This document shows, in pieces, positions 1 to 8,467 of a DNA stretch of 64,000 nucleotides; position 1 is the stretch's first letter; each line of letters begins with the position of its first letter. The translations under genes were made by a program, and so were the position numbers. The DNA is from Candidatus Marithrix sp. GTDB lineage: Bacteria > Pseudomonadota > Gammaproteobacteria > Beggiatoales > Beggiatoaceae. Under the pieces are notes generated by a model. That model was not told the DNA's origin, made no database searches, and saw only the letters and a list, made by a program, of their open reading frames with translations. The DNA lies in assembly GCA_016744775.1 (NCBI GenBank), contig JADGDS010000002.1, positions 1-64,000 of the forward strand, in the 5' to 3' direction.

Positions 1-587
1 TAAATCACCTTTTTTTGTAAGTAGTTAGGTGGTTTGTGTTAGGTTGCCTTGGTTGTTTTAAAACCAAAGTAACTGCTAAACTAATCAAACATGATCAAAC
101 GCGACAATGCGATAATTTAAATTATACCATCAGCGCGTTTACTTTTCATTCATGCCATAAGCTTTCGCGCCAGCTTGAATAATATTATTCGGAACAATTC
201 CTTTATTTTTATTATCTTGCGCAGCACAGAAATCAACTTACAGAATAAGCATCATACTAAAAACCGCTGTTGTAATTTTATTAATGTGTTTTTTAGGATG
301 GAGATTTGTATTTTCTTGGTAGTAGAATCGATGATCTTAGTAGGAATATTGCGCCAAACCAATAATTTTTGACCCTCACCTCAGCGGCTATAACATCAGC
401 AATTAAAACCTCACAAGCATTCGAGGCAAAAGCTTAGGTGGCAAAGCACTGTGACTCATTATCTAACTTCCAAAAAAGTGGGTGAAAAAGTTTCTTATTA
501 TATTCTAGTTGTGTGGTGGTGTCATCTGTCTTTTAAATAACACAAGTTATGGAAGGTGAATTATGTAAATATTCTTGATTTAAGCTT
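1..587. other. Gene-poor stretch, no supported gene
   Basis: No convincing coding region is visible. A 65-codon plus-strand ORF at 175-372 has low-complexity composition and no recognisable domain. On the minus strand, about 290 down to 139 reads like a small secreted protein (hydrophobic segment, then CAAQDNKNKG, ending AYGMNEK) but has an in-frame TAA at 240-238 and no clear start, so at most it is a decayed remnant. The rest is AT-rich spacer. Confidence 0.5.
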
Positions 588-630
588 GTAGGTTGGGCTG
601 ACTGCGTATCCTTTCGTCAGCCCAACCTAC
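588..630. repeat. REP-like palindrome (15-bp arms)
   Basis: Perfect inverted repeat: GTAGGTTGGGCTGAC at 588-602 and its reverse complement at 616-630, with a 13-nt loop. Palindromes with a GTAGGTTGGG core are common dispersed repeats in large bacterial genomes. This one lies just beyond the 3' end of the duplicated soeC fragment, so it could serve as its terminator or mark a recombination boundary. Confidence 0.75.
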
Positions 631-653
631 AGCAGTTATGATTAGGAATTTAA

Positions 654-1000
654 TCACGTAGCCTGATAATAAATATTCTGCGGATGTCGAGCCTGAGCAA
701 AGAAGAACCAACGTTCTGCAATCAATCCAACATATTGTACTATCGCCGCTAATATAAATGCGATACTCAGATTATAAATCAAACCTATAGTTAGTAACAG
801 TAATGGTACTGGAAATACTAAGATTAGAAAGCTCCATTTTATTATCTTTACTATTTTTTCTGTTTGACCATGAAAATATTCACGAGTATTAAATGAGCCG
901 CCCATTGCTCCTTGTGCCATTTGTCTAATCTTAGAGTGTCTTATTCCAATTGCTGATTTTGGTGTTGATTTTGGTTTTATTCTATGATTACGAATTAAAC
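654..1000 (-). pseudogene. Duplicated 3' fragment of soeC
   Basis: Positions 657-1000 align without gaps to 2164-2507, the last 344 nt of soeC, with only scattered substitutions. The frame is still open: the last 88 residues differ from SoeC at four positions only. The stop codon differs (TGA here, TAG in soeC), so homology begins at the last sense codon. The fragment lacks the first two thirds of the protein, so it would hold only the final membrane helices of a NrfD/DmsC-type anchor and is presumably non-functional. It is separated from the intact gene by a toxin-antitoxin pair and two palindromic elements. Confidence 0.85.
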
Positions 1001-1022
1001 AGCTTAAACTTTTGCGGATGTC

Positions 1023-1112
1023 TAGTACTTCGTCAACTTTAAACTGTCGGGTTTTAGACCTGTCAGGTCTTGGGGCTTGTAACCAGCGGTTTATTTTATT
1101 GACAGTGTACTA
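1023..1112. mobile_element. MITE-like element, about 90 bp
   Basis: The ends are imperfect terminal inverted repeats: TAGTACTTCGTCAA at 1023-1036 and TTGACAGTGTACTA at 1099-1112 (about 12 of 14 match when one is reverse-complemented). There is no coding capacity. The interior holds a short palindrome, GACCTGTCAGGTC, near 1058-1070. Flanking bases on both sides (TGCGGATGTC before; AGAAGAACCAA and TTCTGC after) resemble one spot in the 3' end of soeC, suggesting insertion into a further soeC remnant. The size and ends suit a non-autonomous transposon; no transposase is present to confirm the family. Confidence 0.5.
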
Positions 1113-1140
1113 GCAACAAAGAAGAACCAAGGTTCTGCTA

Positions 1141-1605
1141 TTAATGTAAGTTTGGATTCTCAGTAGATAATCCTTCAGATTGAGCTGCTAAGATTAGATC
1201 ATTGTCAGCTGTTACAAAAACCAGAGGTGGAAGTTTGCCAATTATTAATTTTTCATTAGTTATTAATGCGCTTGCTAGTTGTACGGCATCATAGCCGCGT
1301 AGTCTATGATTCTTAGTCAAGAGTATGGCGCGTTCAATAATTGTGCGATGACTGGGTATCAGGTGATATTCAGTATTACAATGTTGTAAAAATAGTTCTA
1401 TTGCTTTATCGCGTTCTTGACGTGTTATACCTTGAACAGCACGATGTTTTGCTGATATTGTGGCTGCTGTTTCAGCCAGCGTGATCTCAGCAATGACCGA
1501 TAAGTTGTTACTATTTGGATTGGTCACAGCCATTATCAAATCGGTGCCGGTTTCCACAAAATAGCGTTTGACGATAGCACTAGTATCGAAATAGAAAACG
1601 CTCAT
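1141..1605 (-). CDS. PIN-domain toxin, VapC-like
   Basis: A 154-residue protein that fits the PIN-domain ribonuclease family (VapC-type toxins, which cleave RNA such as tRNA or rRNA). The N-terminal FDTSAIVKRY supplies the first catalytic Asp. An acidic residue in AEITLAE, the Asp of RGYDAVQLA and the Asps of VTADNDLI complete the usual metal-binding set. Its start overlaps the upstream antitoxin stop by 4 nt, the classic translationally coupled arrangement. It sits between a truncated and an intact soeC, so it is probably part of an inserted cassette. RNA target unknown; family call firm. Confidence 0.85.
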   Translation of the reverse strand: MSVFYFDTSAIVKRYFVETGTDLIMAVTNPNSNNLSVIAEITLAETAATISAKHRAVQGITRQERDKAIELFLQHCNTEYHLIPSHRTIIERAILLTKNHRLRGYDAVQLASALITNEKLIIGKLPPLVFVTADNDLILAAQSEGLSTENPNLH

Positions 1606-1922
1606 ACTTTAGGACCCCGCATTTCAATCACCATTTCACTTAATGGTTGACCGCCTGCTCTAGCAAAAGCAGCTTGTACTTGTTCTAGTGTTGCTGTTGA
1701 ATTTTCCGCCAGTTTTTGTAATTCTGGGCTTAGTTGCGTTTCTAAGCCTGCTGTATTAAGAATTTGACGAGCCTGTTCAGGCAAATTTGTCGGTGGTGGT
1801 GAGGCAATATGTTCAATGATCCATTCTTGAATCATTTTTTCTACTGTTCTACCTTTCTTATTAGATTTGTCGTACAATTGTTGGTAAATATCGGATGATA
1901 ATTCAAGTGTTACCGTTGTCAT
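1602..1922 (-). CDS. Antitoxin partner of the PIN toxin
   Basis: A 106-residue protein preceding the VapC-like gene and overlapping it by 4 nt. The N-terminus (TTVTLELSSDIYQQLYDKSNKKGRTVEKMI) looks like a ribbon-helix-helix-type DNA-binding segment: a short beta strand followed by two helices. The proline-rich middle and C-terminal acidic helix would wrap the toxin. Such antitoxins usually neutralise the toxin and repress their own promoter. No operator was identified by eye, although a 10-bp palindrome lies 24-47 nt upstream of the start. The antitoxin role is inferred from position and fold impression. Confidence 0.7.
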   Translation of the reverse strand: MTTVTLELSSDIYQQLYDKSNKKGRTVEKMIQEWIIEHIASPPPTNLPEQARQILNTAGLETQLSPELQKLAENSTATLEQVQAAFARAGGQPLSEMVIEMRGPKV

Positions 1923-1945
1923 TTGTCGAGAACCTTTTAATAAGC

Positions 1946-1969
1946 GTTACAACGCTGAAGCGTTGTAAC
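1946..1969. repeat. Perfect 10-bp palindrome upstream of the TA operon
   Basis: GTTACAACGC at 1946-1955, four-base loop TGAA, GCGTTGTAAC at 1960-1969. It lies directly upstream of the antitoxin start on the minus strand. It could be an operator for the autoregulated toxin-antitoxin promoter or a dispersed repeat hairpin; the sequence does not decide. Confidence 0.5.
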
Positions 1970-2043
1970 AAGAAAAATTGATTAATTTTACCTTTATTAA
2001 AGTACAAGAGCAACTATTATTGTAATTTTGTATTACCACTAAT

Positions 2044-2126
2044 TTAGTACAACGAATTTACGGAATAAACGGATTTTTTTTCTTGCAATGAATCAATCCG
2101 TTTATTCCGTAAATCCGTTGTACTAA
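2044..2126. repeat. Palindromic element copy A (32-bp arms)
   Basis: Left arm 2044-2075 begins TTAGTACAACGAATTTACGG; right arm 2095-2126 is its near-perfect reverse complement. The spacer is 19 nt. A second copy with nearly identical arms lies at 51979-52053. Both copies lie just after the stop codon of a minus-strand gene (soeC here, cbbO there) whose 3' end is partially duplicated beyond the element. It has no coding capacity. It could be a MITE or REP-type element; as RNA it would form a long hairpin able to end soe transcription. Confidence 0.8.
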
Positions 2127-2160
2127 TTAATTGTAGGGCTGATACTACAGTGCTTAAAGC

Positions 2161-3138
2161 CTACGTAGCCTGATAATAAATATTCTGCGGATGTCGAGCC
2201 TGAGCAAAGAAGAACCAACGTTCTGCAATCAACCCAACATATTGTACTATCGCCGCTAATATAAACGCGATACTCAAATCAAAAATCAAACCTATAGTTA
2301 ATAACAGTAATGGTACTGGAAATACTAAGATTAGAAAGCTCCATTTAATTGTTTTTACTAATTTTTCTGTTTGACCATGAAAATATTCACGAGTATTAAA
2401 TGAGCCACCCATTGCTCCTTGTGCCATTTGTCTAATCTTAGAGTGTCTTATTCCAATTGCTGATTTTGGTGTTGATTTTGGTTTTATTCTATGGTTACGA
2501 ATTAAACTGGCAATTCTAGTTATTAATCCTATTACAGTAAAAACAATCGCCCAACCTGCAAATACATTCAGAAGTTCTGGTGCTTTAAAAAATGCTATCA
2601 CTGTTGCCAAGATAAAACCAGATGCCATGCCTAATACTGTAAAATTAACTAGTGTCAATACAGTTGCCCATTCTTGTAAAAACTTAATGCAAGCGTAAAT
2701 CATCCCAGTGCAGAAAAATAAGGTAAAACAAGCTATTGTTCCTATCACTGCTATTAAAATTGAGAGGTCAATATTTATCTGTTCATTGATTTGAAATAGA
2801 GTGAAATCCCAATTCATTTCATGTATTACTCCATATAAACCTACAAAAAACATAAATACAGGTAAAGCTATCACTTCTCGGGATAACCAAGATGTACGCC
2901 ATTGTGTTGCTGCTCGCCAAGCGCGTTCAGGATGTCCAAGGTGAAACATTGAGGCAATTAAACCTGCAATTAAAAAACCTAATGCTATAAAGCTACTACA
3001 ACTATAAAAATTCGCAATTTCCTTTACAGAAACCAAATTTACAATAGAATATACTTGCGCTGTTGCTAATGCTAAAAACAATCCTTGACCAACGCCAATT
3101 AGTGTTGTTAAAAATATAACTGAAAATGCTGGGTGCAT
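2161..3138 (-). CDS. soeC: Sulfite dehydrogenase membrane anchor SoeC
   Basis: A 325-residue polytopic protein of the DmsC/NrfD anchor type, with about eight hydrophobic segments. It would anchor the SoeAB catalytic dimer to the cytoplasmic face of the inner membrane and pass electrons from sulfite oxidation to the quinone pool. It follows soeB by 12 nt and is the last gene of the soeABC operon. Related anchors serve polysulfide or DMSO reductases; the Soe call rests on the cytoplasmic SoeA and on dsr genes in the same window. Its last 344 nt are duplicated at 657-1000. Confidence 0.8.
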   Translation of the reverse strand: MHPAFSVIFLTTLIGVGQGLFLALATAQVYSIVNLVSVKEIANFYSCSSFIALGFLIAGLIASMFHLGHPERAWRAATQWRTSWLSREVIALPVFMFFVGLYGVIHEMNWDFTLFQINEQINIDLSILIAVIGTIACFTLFFCTGMIYACIKFLQEWATVLTLVNFTVLGMASGFILATVIAFFKAPELLNVFAGWAIVFTVIGLITRIASLIRNHRIKPKSTPKSAIGIRHSKIRQMAQGAMGGSFNTREYFHGQTEKLVKTIKWSFLILVFPVPLLLLTIGLIFDLSIAFILAAIVQYVGLIAERWFFFAQARHPQNIYYQAT

Positions 3139-3150
3139 GTTATGTTCTCC

Positions 3151-3879
3151 TTATATCCAACTACTTTCTTCTAAGGTTACATCATCATCTGATGGCTTAG
3201 TAAAGTTTTCATATTTTAATGGATTATCTACTCGTAATAATTCATCTTCATGAATTTGAAGTTGTTTTTTGTTTCTAGGTAAATAATGATTAGCCGGGTT
3301 CGTTCCCCATTCTGGCATTAGTTGATAACCTCCTTGTTCGCGAATAATTCGAGATACTTCAGATTCTGAATCGTGTACATCACCAAATAAACGCGCACTA
3401 GTTGGACAAGCCAATACGCAAGATGGTTTACGTCTATCTTCTGGAAGACTCATGTCGTAAATACGATCCACACATAAAGTACATTTTTTCATCACTTTTT
3501 CTTGCTCATCTAATTCTCTAGCTCCATATGGGCAAGCCCATGAACAATATTTACAACCTATACATTTATCATAATCTACTAATACAATTCCATCCTCTTT
3601 GCGCTTATAACTAGCACCAGTAGGACAAACTGGTACGCATGGTGGATCTTCACAATGCAAGCAAGATTTAGGAAAATGCACAGTTTCAGTCAGTGGAAAT
3701 GATCCTACCTCATAAGTTTGTACTCGATTAAAAAATGTACCAGTTGGATCTTTACCATAAGGATTGAAATCTGCCATAGGACCAGCTTCACCCGAAGTAT
3801 TCCACTCTTTACAACTGGTTACACAAGCACTACAACCTACACAAACATTTAAATCAATTACTAAAGCTAGTTGAGTCAT
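3151..3879 (-). CDS. soeB: Sulfite dehydrogenase iron-sulfur subunit SoeB
   Basis: A 242-residue ferredoxin-like electron-transfer subunit. Four cysteine clusters typical of DMSO-reductase-family beta subunits are visible: CVGCSACVTSC near residue 13, CLHCEDPPCVPVCP in the middle, CIGCKYCSWACPYG, and CTLC together with the later CVLACP. It would hold four [4Fe-4S] centres and wire the molybdenum subunit SoeA to SoeC. Its start overlaps the soeA stop by 4 nt, indicating translational coupling. No signal peptide is present, consistent with a cytoplasmic complex. Confidence 0.85.
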   Translation of the reverse strand: MTQLALVIDLNVCVGCSACVTSCKEWNTSGEAGPMADFNPYGKDPTGTFFNRVQTYEVGSFPLTETVHFPKSCLHCEDPPCVPVCPTGASYKRKEDGIVLVDYDKCIGCKYCSWACPYGARELDEQEKVMKKCTLCVDRIYDMSLPEDRRKPSCVLACPTSARLFGDVHDSESEVSRIIREQGGYQLMPEWGTNPANHYLPRNKKQLQIHEDELLRVDNPLKYENFTKPSDDDVTLEESSWI

Positions 3880-6749
3880 TTATTTCTCTTACCTTTGCCA
3901 CTAAAATAGGCTTGTGGTTTTTTAAGGAATTTCATCATTCCGGGAAATGGTTTTAATGGTTCAAACTGTGGTGACGTTTCTTCTACTTCCTGATCATCAG
4001 CTTTATATACTCGAACTCTGACATCATACCAACCAGCTTGCCCAGTCACAGGGTCAGAATTAGACATTGGTGTTTCACCATTTTTACTAGGTAATTCTTC
4101 AGCAATTAAATGATTTAGCAAAAATCCTTGTTTTGATTCATTTGCATTTTTATCTAAATTCCAAGCCCCAGCCGCTTTACCAATCGCATTCCATGTCCAA
4201 ACGGTTCCGGGTTCAACTGCTTCAGAAAATTTGCACATACAACGGATTTTACCGTGCATCGATTCAACCCATACCCAATCACCATCACTAAAACCGTTAG
4301 TATTACCTACACTTGGGTGCATATAAAGATGATTATAAGCATGAATTTGACGTAACCACGCATTTTGAGAATCCCAAGAGTGATACATTGCCATTGGGCG
4401 TTGTGTAATCGCATTTAATGGGTAAGTATGACGATTAGTTTGCATAGTTTCTAAGGGTTCATGATACATAGGTAATGGATCAAAATATGTTTCAACCCGT
4501 TTACGTAAATGATCTGGTGGTTGTTTCCCTTTACGTTTGCCCTGTGCCGCTAAACGGAATTCTTGAAATATTTCTGAATATAAATGAATCTGAATAGCTT
4601 CCGCATAGCGTGTTAAACTATGATGTTGCGACCATTCTAAATAGCCCTTATTCCAGTTACGCATATATTGATACGAACGTGGTAACTTATAGTGATGTAC
4701 ACAATTATTATTGGCGTACATTTCCCATTGGTTGGAATTAGGTTCGCCTTTTAAAGTTTTTTCTCCATTTTTGCCGCGCCAACCTGAGAGAAAACCAATT
4801 CCAGAACCCGGAGCAGTTTCATAATTAACAATAAAATCAGGGTAATCTCGATATTTTCTATTACCATCAGCATCCACAAAAGCTGGTAACTTTAAGCGCG
4901 TACCTAGTTCTATTAATACTTCCTGAAATGGTTTACATTCACCTGTTGGTGGCAATATAGGTACACGTACAGCATCCACTGGACCATCATATTCTGAAAT
5001 TGGACGATCTAGCATTGACATTACATCATGGCGTTCTAAATAAGTAGTATCAGGTAAAACTAAATCTGCAAAAGCTACGGTTTCTGATTGAAAAGCATCA
5101 CAAACAATCAAAAATGGAATTTTATATTCTCCATCTTCATCCTTATCTACTAGCATTTCACGTATTTTGCTAGTATTCATAGATGAATTCCATGCCATAT
5201 TTGCCATAAATAACAACATGGTATCAATAGAATGTGGATCGCCACGCCAAGCATTAGTAATTGCATTGTGCATTAATCCATGCGCAGATAAAGGATGTTC
5301 CCAAGAAAAAGCTTTATCTAAACGTACTGGATTGCCCTCTTCATCAACAAATAAATCATCAGGTGAAGCTGGAAAACCTAGTGGCATTCCATCCAGCGGC
5401 GTATTTGGTTGTACTGCATCTGGACTTTTCGGTGGTTTTGGACATGGCGGAATTGGACGCGGAAATGGTGCTTTGTGACGAAAACCTCCGGGGCGATCAA
5501 TAGTTCCTAACAAGGTCATTAAAATAGCCATATTACGAATTGAATGAAAGCCATTTGAATGTGCCGCTAAACCACGCATAGCATGAAAAGCTACCGGATT
5601 ACCAGTCACAGTTTCATGTTCTTCGCCCCAAACATCGGTCCATGCAATAGGTAATTCTATTTTCTGATCGCGAGCAGTAATACCCATTTCATACGCTAAA
5701 CTACGAATAGTTTTGGCATCAATACCAGTAATTTTCTCAGCCCATTCAGGAGTATAATCTTCTAATCGATCAACCAATAATTGAAAAGCAGGTTTTACTT
5801 TAGTACCATTTTTTAAAGTATATTCACCTAATAAATAAGGATCAGCGTCACGTTTCGCGCTGGGCACTTCACGATCCTCATTACGATCCCACCATAGCTT
5901 ATTTTGTGGATCAATACAACCATCTCGCATATCTTCAGTATAACGGGCAAATAAACCATAAAAATCACTTTCTTCTTCTTGATTTACTAATTCAGCAGCA
6001 TTAGTATATTTAATCAAAAATTCGCGATCAAATAAGCCTTGTTTAATTAATTCATGATTGAGTGCCATTAATAAAGCACCATCAGTTCCCGGGCGAATTG
6101 GAATCCATTCATCAGCAATGGCTGAATAACCTGTACGTACAGGATTAATAGAAATAAAACGACCACCATTACGTTTAAAATGAGATAATTCTATTTTTAA
6201 TGGGTTAGAATGATGATCTTCAGCGGTGCCGATCATAATAAATAACTTAGCACGCTCCAAATCAGGGCCACCGAACTCCCAGAATGATCCACCAATGGTA
6301 TAAATCATACCGGCTGCCATATTAACTGAACAAAAACCACCATGCGCAGCATAATTAGGGGTACCAAATTGTTTAGCAAATAAACCGGTTAAAGCTTGCA
6401 TTTGATCGCGCCCAGTAAAGAGAGCAAATTTTTTCGGATCAGTAGAACGCAAATGTGATAAACGTTCTTCCATAATGGAAAAAGCTTGATCCCAACTTAT
6501 AGCTTCAAATTCCCCTTTACCCCTCTCACTATCAGGTTTACGTAATAAAGGCTTAGTCAAACGCGCAGGCGAATATTGCTTCATAATACCCGACGAACCT
6601 TTAGCACAAATCACTCCCTTATTTAAGGGATGATCAGGATTTCCTTCAATATAACGAACCTTACCATTTTCCAAGGTGACATTAATTCCACAACGACAAG
6701 CACACATATAACAAGTAGTGCTTTTAACTTCTGTCTTAGGATTAGCCAT
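3876..6749 (-). CDS. soeA: Sulfite dehydrogenase molybdopterin subunit SoeA
   Basis: A 957-residue molybdopterin oxidoreductase of the DMSO-reductase superfamily. The N-terminus carries a [4Fe-4S] motif (CYMCACRCG, with the last Cys in GVICAKG), followed by the molybdopterin guanine dinucleotide domains and the C-terminal binding domain. There is no twin-arginine signal peptide, as expected for cytoplasmic SoeA and unlike many polysulfide or thiosulfate reductases. With the reverse Dsr pathway nearby, the likely reaction is oxidation of sulfite made by rDsr to sulfate. It is the first gene of soeABC. Polysulfide reductase is the main alternative. Confidence 0.8.
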   Translation of the reverse strand: MANPKTEVKSTTCYMCACRCGINVTLENGKVRYIEGNPDHPLNKGVICAKGSSGIMKQYSPARLTKPLLRKPDSERGKGEFEAISWDQAFSIMEERLSHLRSTDPKKFALFTGRDQMQALTGLFAKQFGTPNYAAHGGFCSVNMAAGMIYTIGGSFWEFGGPDLERAKLFIMIGTAEDHHSNPLKIELSHFKRNGGRFISINPVRTGYSAIADEWIPIRPGTDGALLMALNHELIKQGLFDREFLIKYTNAAELVNQEEESDFYGLFARYTEDMRDGCIDPQNKLWWDRNEDREVPSAKRDADPYLLGEYTLKNGTKVKPAFQLLVDRLEDYTPEWAEKITGIDAKTIRSLAYEMGITARDQKIELPIAWTDVWGEEHETVTGNPVAFHAMRGLAAHSNGFHSIRNMAILMTLLGTIDRPGGFRHKAPFPRPIPPCPKPPKSPDAVQPNTPLDGMPLGFPASPDDLFVDEEGNPVRLDKAFSWEHPLSAHGLMHNAITNAWRGDPHSIDTMLLFMANMAWNSSMNTSKIREMLVDKDEDGEYKIPFLIVCDAFQSETVAFADLVLPDTTYLERHDVMSMLDRPISEYDGPVDAVRVPILPPTGECKPFQEVLIELGTRLKLPAFVDADGNRKYRDYPDFIVNYETAPGSGIGFLSGWRGKNGEKTLKGEPNSNQWEMYANNNCVHHYKLPRSYQYMRNWNKGYLEWSQHHSLTRYAEAIQIHLYSEIFQEFRLAAQGKRKGKQPPDHLRKRVETYFDPLPMYHEPLETMQTNRHTYPLNAITQRPMAMYHSWDSQNAWLRQIHAYNHLYMHPSVGNTNGFSDGDWVWVESMHGKIRCMCKFSEAVEPGTVWTWNAIGKAAGAWNLDKNANESKQGFLLNHLIAEELPSKNGETPMSNSDPVTGQAGWYDVRVRVYKADDQEVEETSPQFEPLKPFPGMMKFLKKPQAYFSGKGKRNK

Positions 6750-6908
6750 TTAGCTTATTCCTTAATTATTAGAATTTTATTATTTTATCATATTGTAATA
6801 TAATTATCATAATTCCTAGCTTGGGCTGACAAAGTAAAAAAAATTACTAGAAAAAGTAGGCGATAACATCTATAATAAGCAACTTTCCAAACTAATAGCA
6901 ATTCTTTT

Positions 6909-8285
6909 ATGAAAATTATTTTTATATTAACTTTATTAATTAGTTTTAATGCCTTAGCTAAATCTGGCAAAGGTTTGATTTTTGATGATTTTGCATATGA
7001 ACAAACCTTATTAAAAGCTCCATTAACACGAGGCTTATATGTAGTACCATCTCAGCGTTATTCTCTAAAAAAATACAGCCCAACTCCAAAAAGTCAAGGA
7101 GATACAGGAACATGTACAGCATGGGCAACAGCTTATTCAGCTCGTACTATTAGTGAAGCAAAACGTCAGGGTTGGAATAAGCAATCCTTTATAACTCAAC
7201 AAGCATTTTCACCGGGTTTTCTTTATAATTTAATCAAATCAAATCAAGACTATACCTGTACTAAAGGTACATCTATTAACACTGCTCTTAGCCAATTAAA
7301 GAATGTTGGCGTGCCAAAATATAATGATTTCAAAACACTATGTGCTTCTCACATTCCTAATTTTTCTTATCACCAAGCATCAGCTTACAAAATTAAAGAT
7401 TTTGTAAGACTGTTTAATAAATATGATCCAGCTCAAATCAAAATAGATCGAGTTCGCAAAAGTATTTCTGAAGGAAAACCAGTTATTATAGGCATGAATA
7501 CACCAGATTCATTTCAAGAAAGTCACCGCAAACAAGTCTGGCAACCTACGGAAAATCCTAATGATAATCATGGTGGACATGCTATAACAGTCATTTCTTA
7601 TGATGATAGTAAATATGGTGGAGCTTTTGAAATCCAAAACAGTTGGGGAACAAATTGGGGAGATGGTGGATATATCTGGATTAAATATCAAGACTTTGCT
7701 GAATTTACACCATATGCTTTTGAATTAATTGACTATCCAAAAACATCAACACCTTGGAAAACAGACTTAGCCGGCAAACTGAAATTAGTTTTATCTAATG
7801 GCACTGAAATGCCAATAACAAGACAAAATAATATATACAAAACAACACGATCATATAGATCAGGCACTAGATTTCGCATTTATATATCCAATAACGAACC
7901 AGCATATGTATATGCCTTTGGCTCAGACTTAACTGCACAAGTCTATCCTATCTTTCCACATAAACAAGGCATAAGCCCAGCTCTAACTTATAAACGCAAT
8001 GAAGTACCTATTCCTGATGAAGACCATTATATTGCGATGGACAATACAATTGGACGTGATTTTATTGTAGTATTATATTCCAAAGATGAATTAGATATTA
8101 ATACAATACAGCGGCAACTTGAACAACAATCAGGTAATTTTGCTGAAAAAGTAAAAAAAGTACTAGCTAACAAACTGGTAAAAGCAACTAATATTAGATA
8201 CTCAGCTAATAGTATTAGTTTTAAAGCTCGTAGCCGTGGAAGAATTATAGTGCCACTTATAGTGGAAATACCGCATATTAAATAA
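6909..8285 (+). CDS. Secreted papain-like (C1) protease with DUF4384-like tail
   Basis: A 458-residue protein starting with a signal peptide (MKIIFILTLLISFNALAKSG). The peptidase C1A core is complete: oxyanion Gln and nucleophile Cys69 in SQGDTGTCTAWAT, His224 in HGGHAITV, Asn244 in IQNSWGTNWGDGGY. From about residue 285 a beta-rich tail follows whose pattern (YVYAFGSDLTAQVYPIFPHK, then a VPIPDEDHYI stretch) resembles DUF4384, a domain often attached to secreted enzymes. There is no obvious propeptide. It lies alone between the divergent soe operon and the defence island; the function is probably periplasmic or extracellular proteolysis. Catalytic assignment firm, tail domain tentative. Confidence 0.8.
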   Translation: MKIIFILTLLISFNALAKSGKGLIFDDFAYEQTLLKAPLTRGLYVVPSQRYSLKKYSPTPKSQGDTGTCTAWATAYSARTISEAKRQGWNKQSFITQQAFSPGFLYNLIKSNQDYTCTKGTSINTALSQLKNVGVPKYNDFKTLCASHIPNFSYHQASAYKIKDFVRLFNKYDPAQIKIDRVRKSISEGKPVIIGMNTPDSFQESHRKQVWQPTENPNDNHGGHAITVISYDDSKYGGAFEIQNSWGTNWGDGGYIWIKYQDFAEFTPYAFELIDYPKTSTPWKTDLAGKLKLVLSNGTEMPITRQNNIYKTTRSYRSGTRFRIYISNNEPAYVYAFGSDLTAQVYPIFPHKQGISPALTYKRNEVPIPDEDHYIAMDNTIGRDFIVVLYSKDELDINTIQRQLEQQSGNFAEKVKKVLANKLVKATNIRYSANSISFKARSRGRIIVPLIVEIPHIK

Positions 8286-8340
8286 AAAATTGGTATAAAC
8301 AGCCTCGAAAAAAGCCTTTAGTCATCCTTACAACAACAAC

Positions 8341-8413
8341 TACGCGCATCAAAACCTGAATAGGCCAAGACAGTCATCGTTTTGATTTTCAATATAAAAC
8401 TAAAAAATTAATA
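8341..8413 (+). pseudogene. Dead duplicate of the ispF 5' end
   Basis: These 73 nt match 14930-15002, the first 24 codons of ispF, at 69 positions. The start codon is changed from ATG to ACG and codon 6 from GGA to TGA, so it cannot be translated. It is in the same orientation as the real gene 6.6 kb downstream and lies exactly at the upstream edge of the defence genes. It therefore marks a duplication or recombination boundary of the inserted island. No matching upstream ispD sequence is clearly recognisable. Confidence 0.85.
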
Positions 8414-8467
8414 TGGTATATTTAGAAATATAAACCATATCATGAATGACTTAATGGAAAATTTAAT

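Noticed and set aside
139..290. Small secreted protein on the minus strand
   Set aside because: An in-frame stop at 238-240 and no clear start; at best a decayed remnant, so not called.
175..372. 65-codon plus-strand ORF
   Set aside because: Low-complexity composition, no ribosome site and no recognisable domain; likely chance.
5167..5503. Plus-strand ORFs inside soeA
   Set aside because: Antisense shadows of a well-supported 957-residue gene; no signals of their own.
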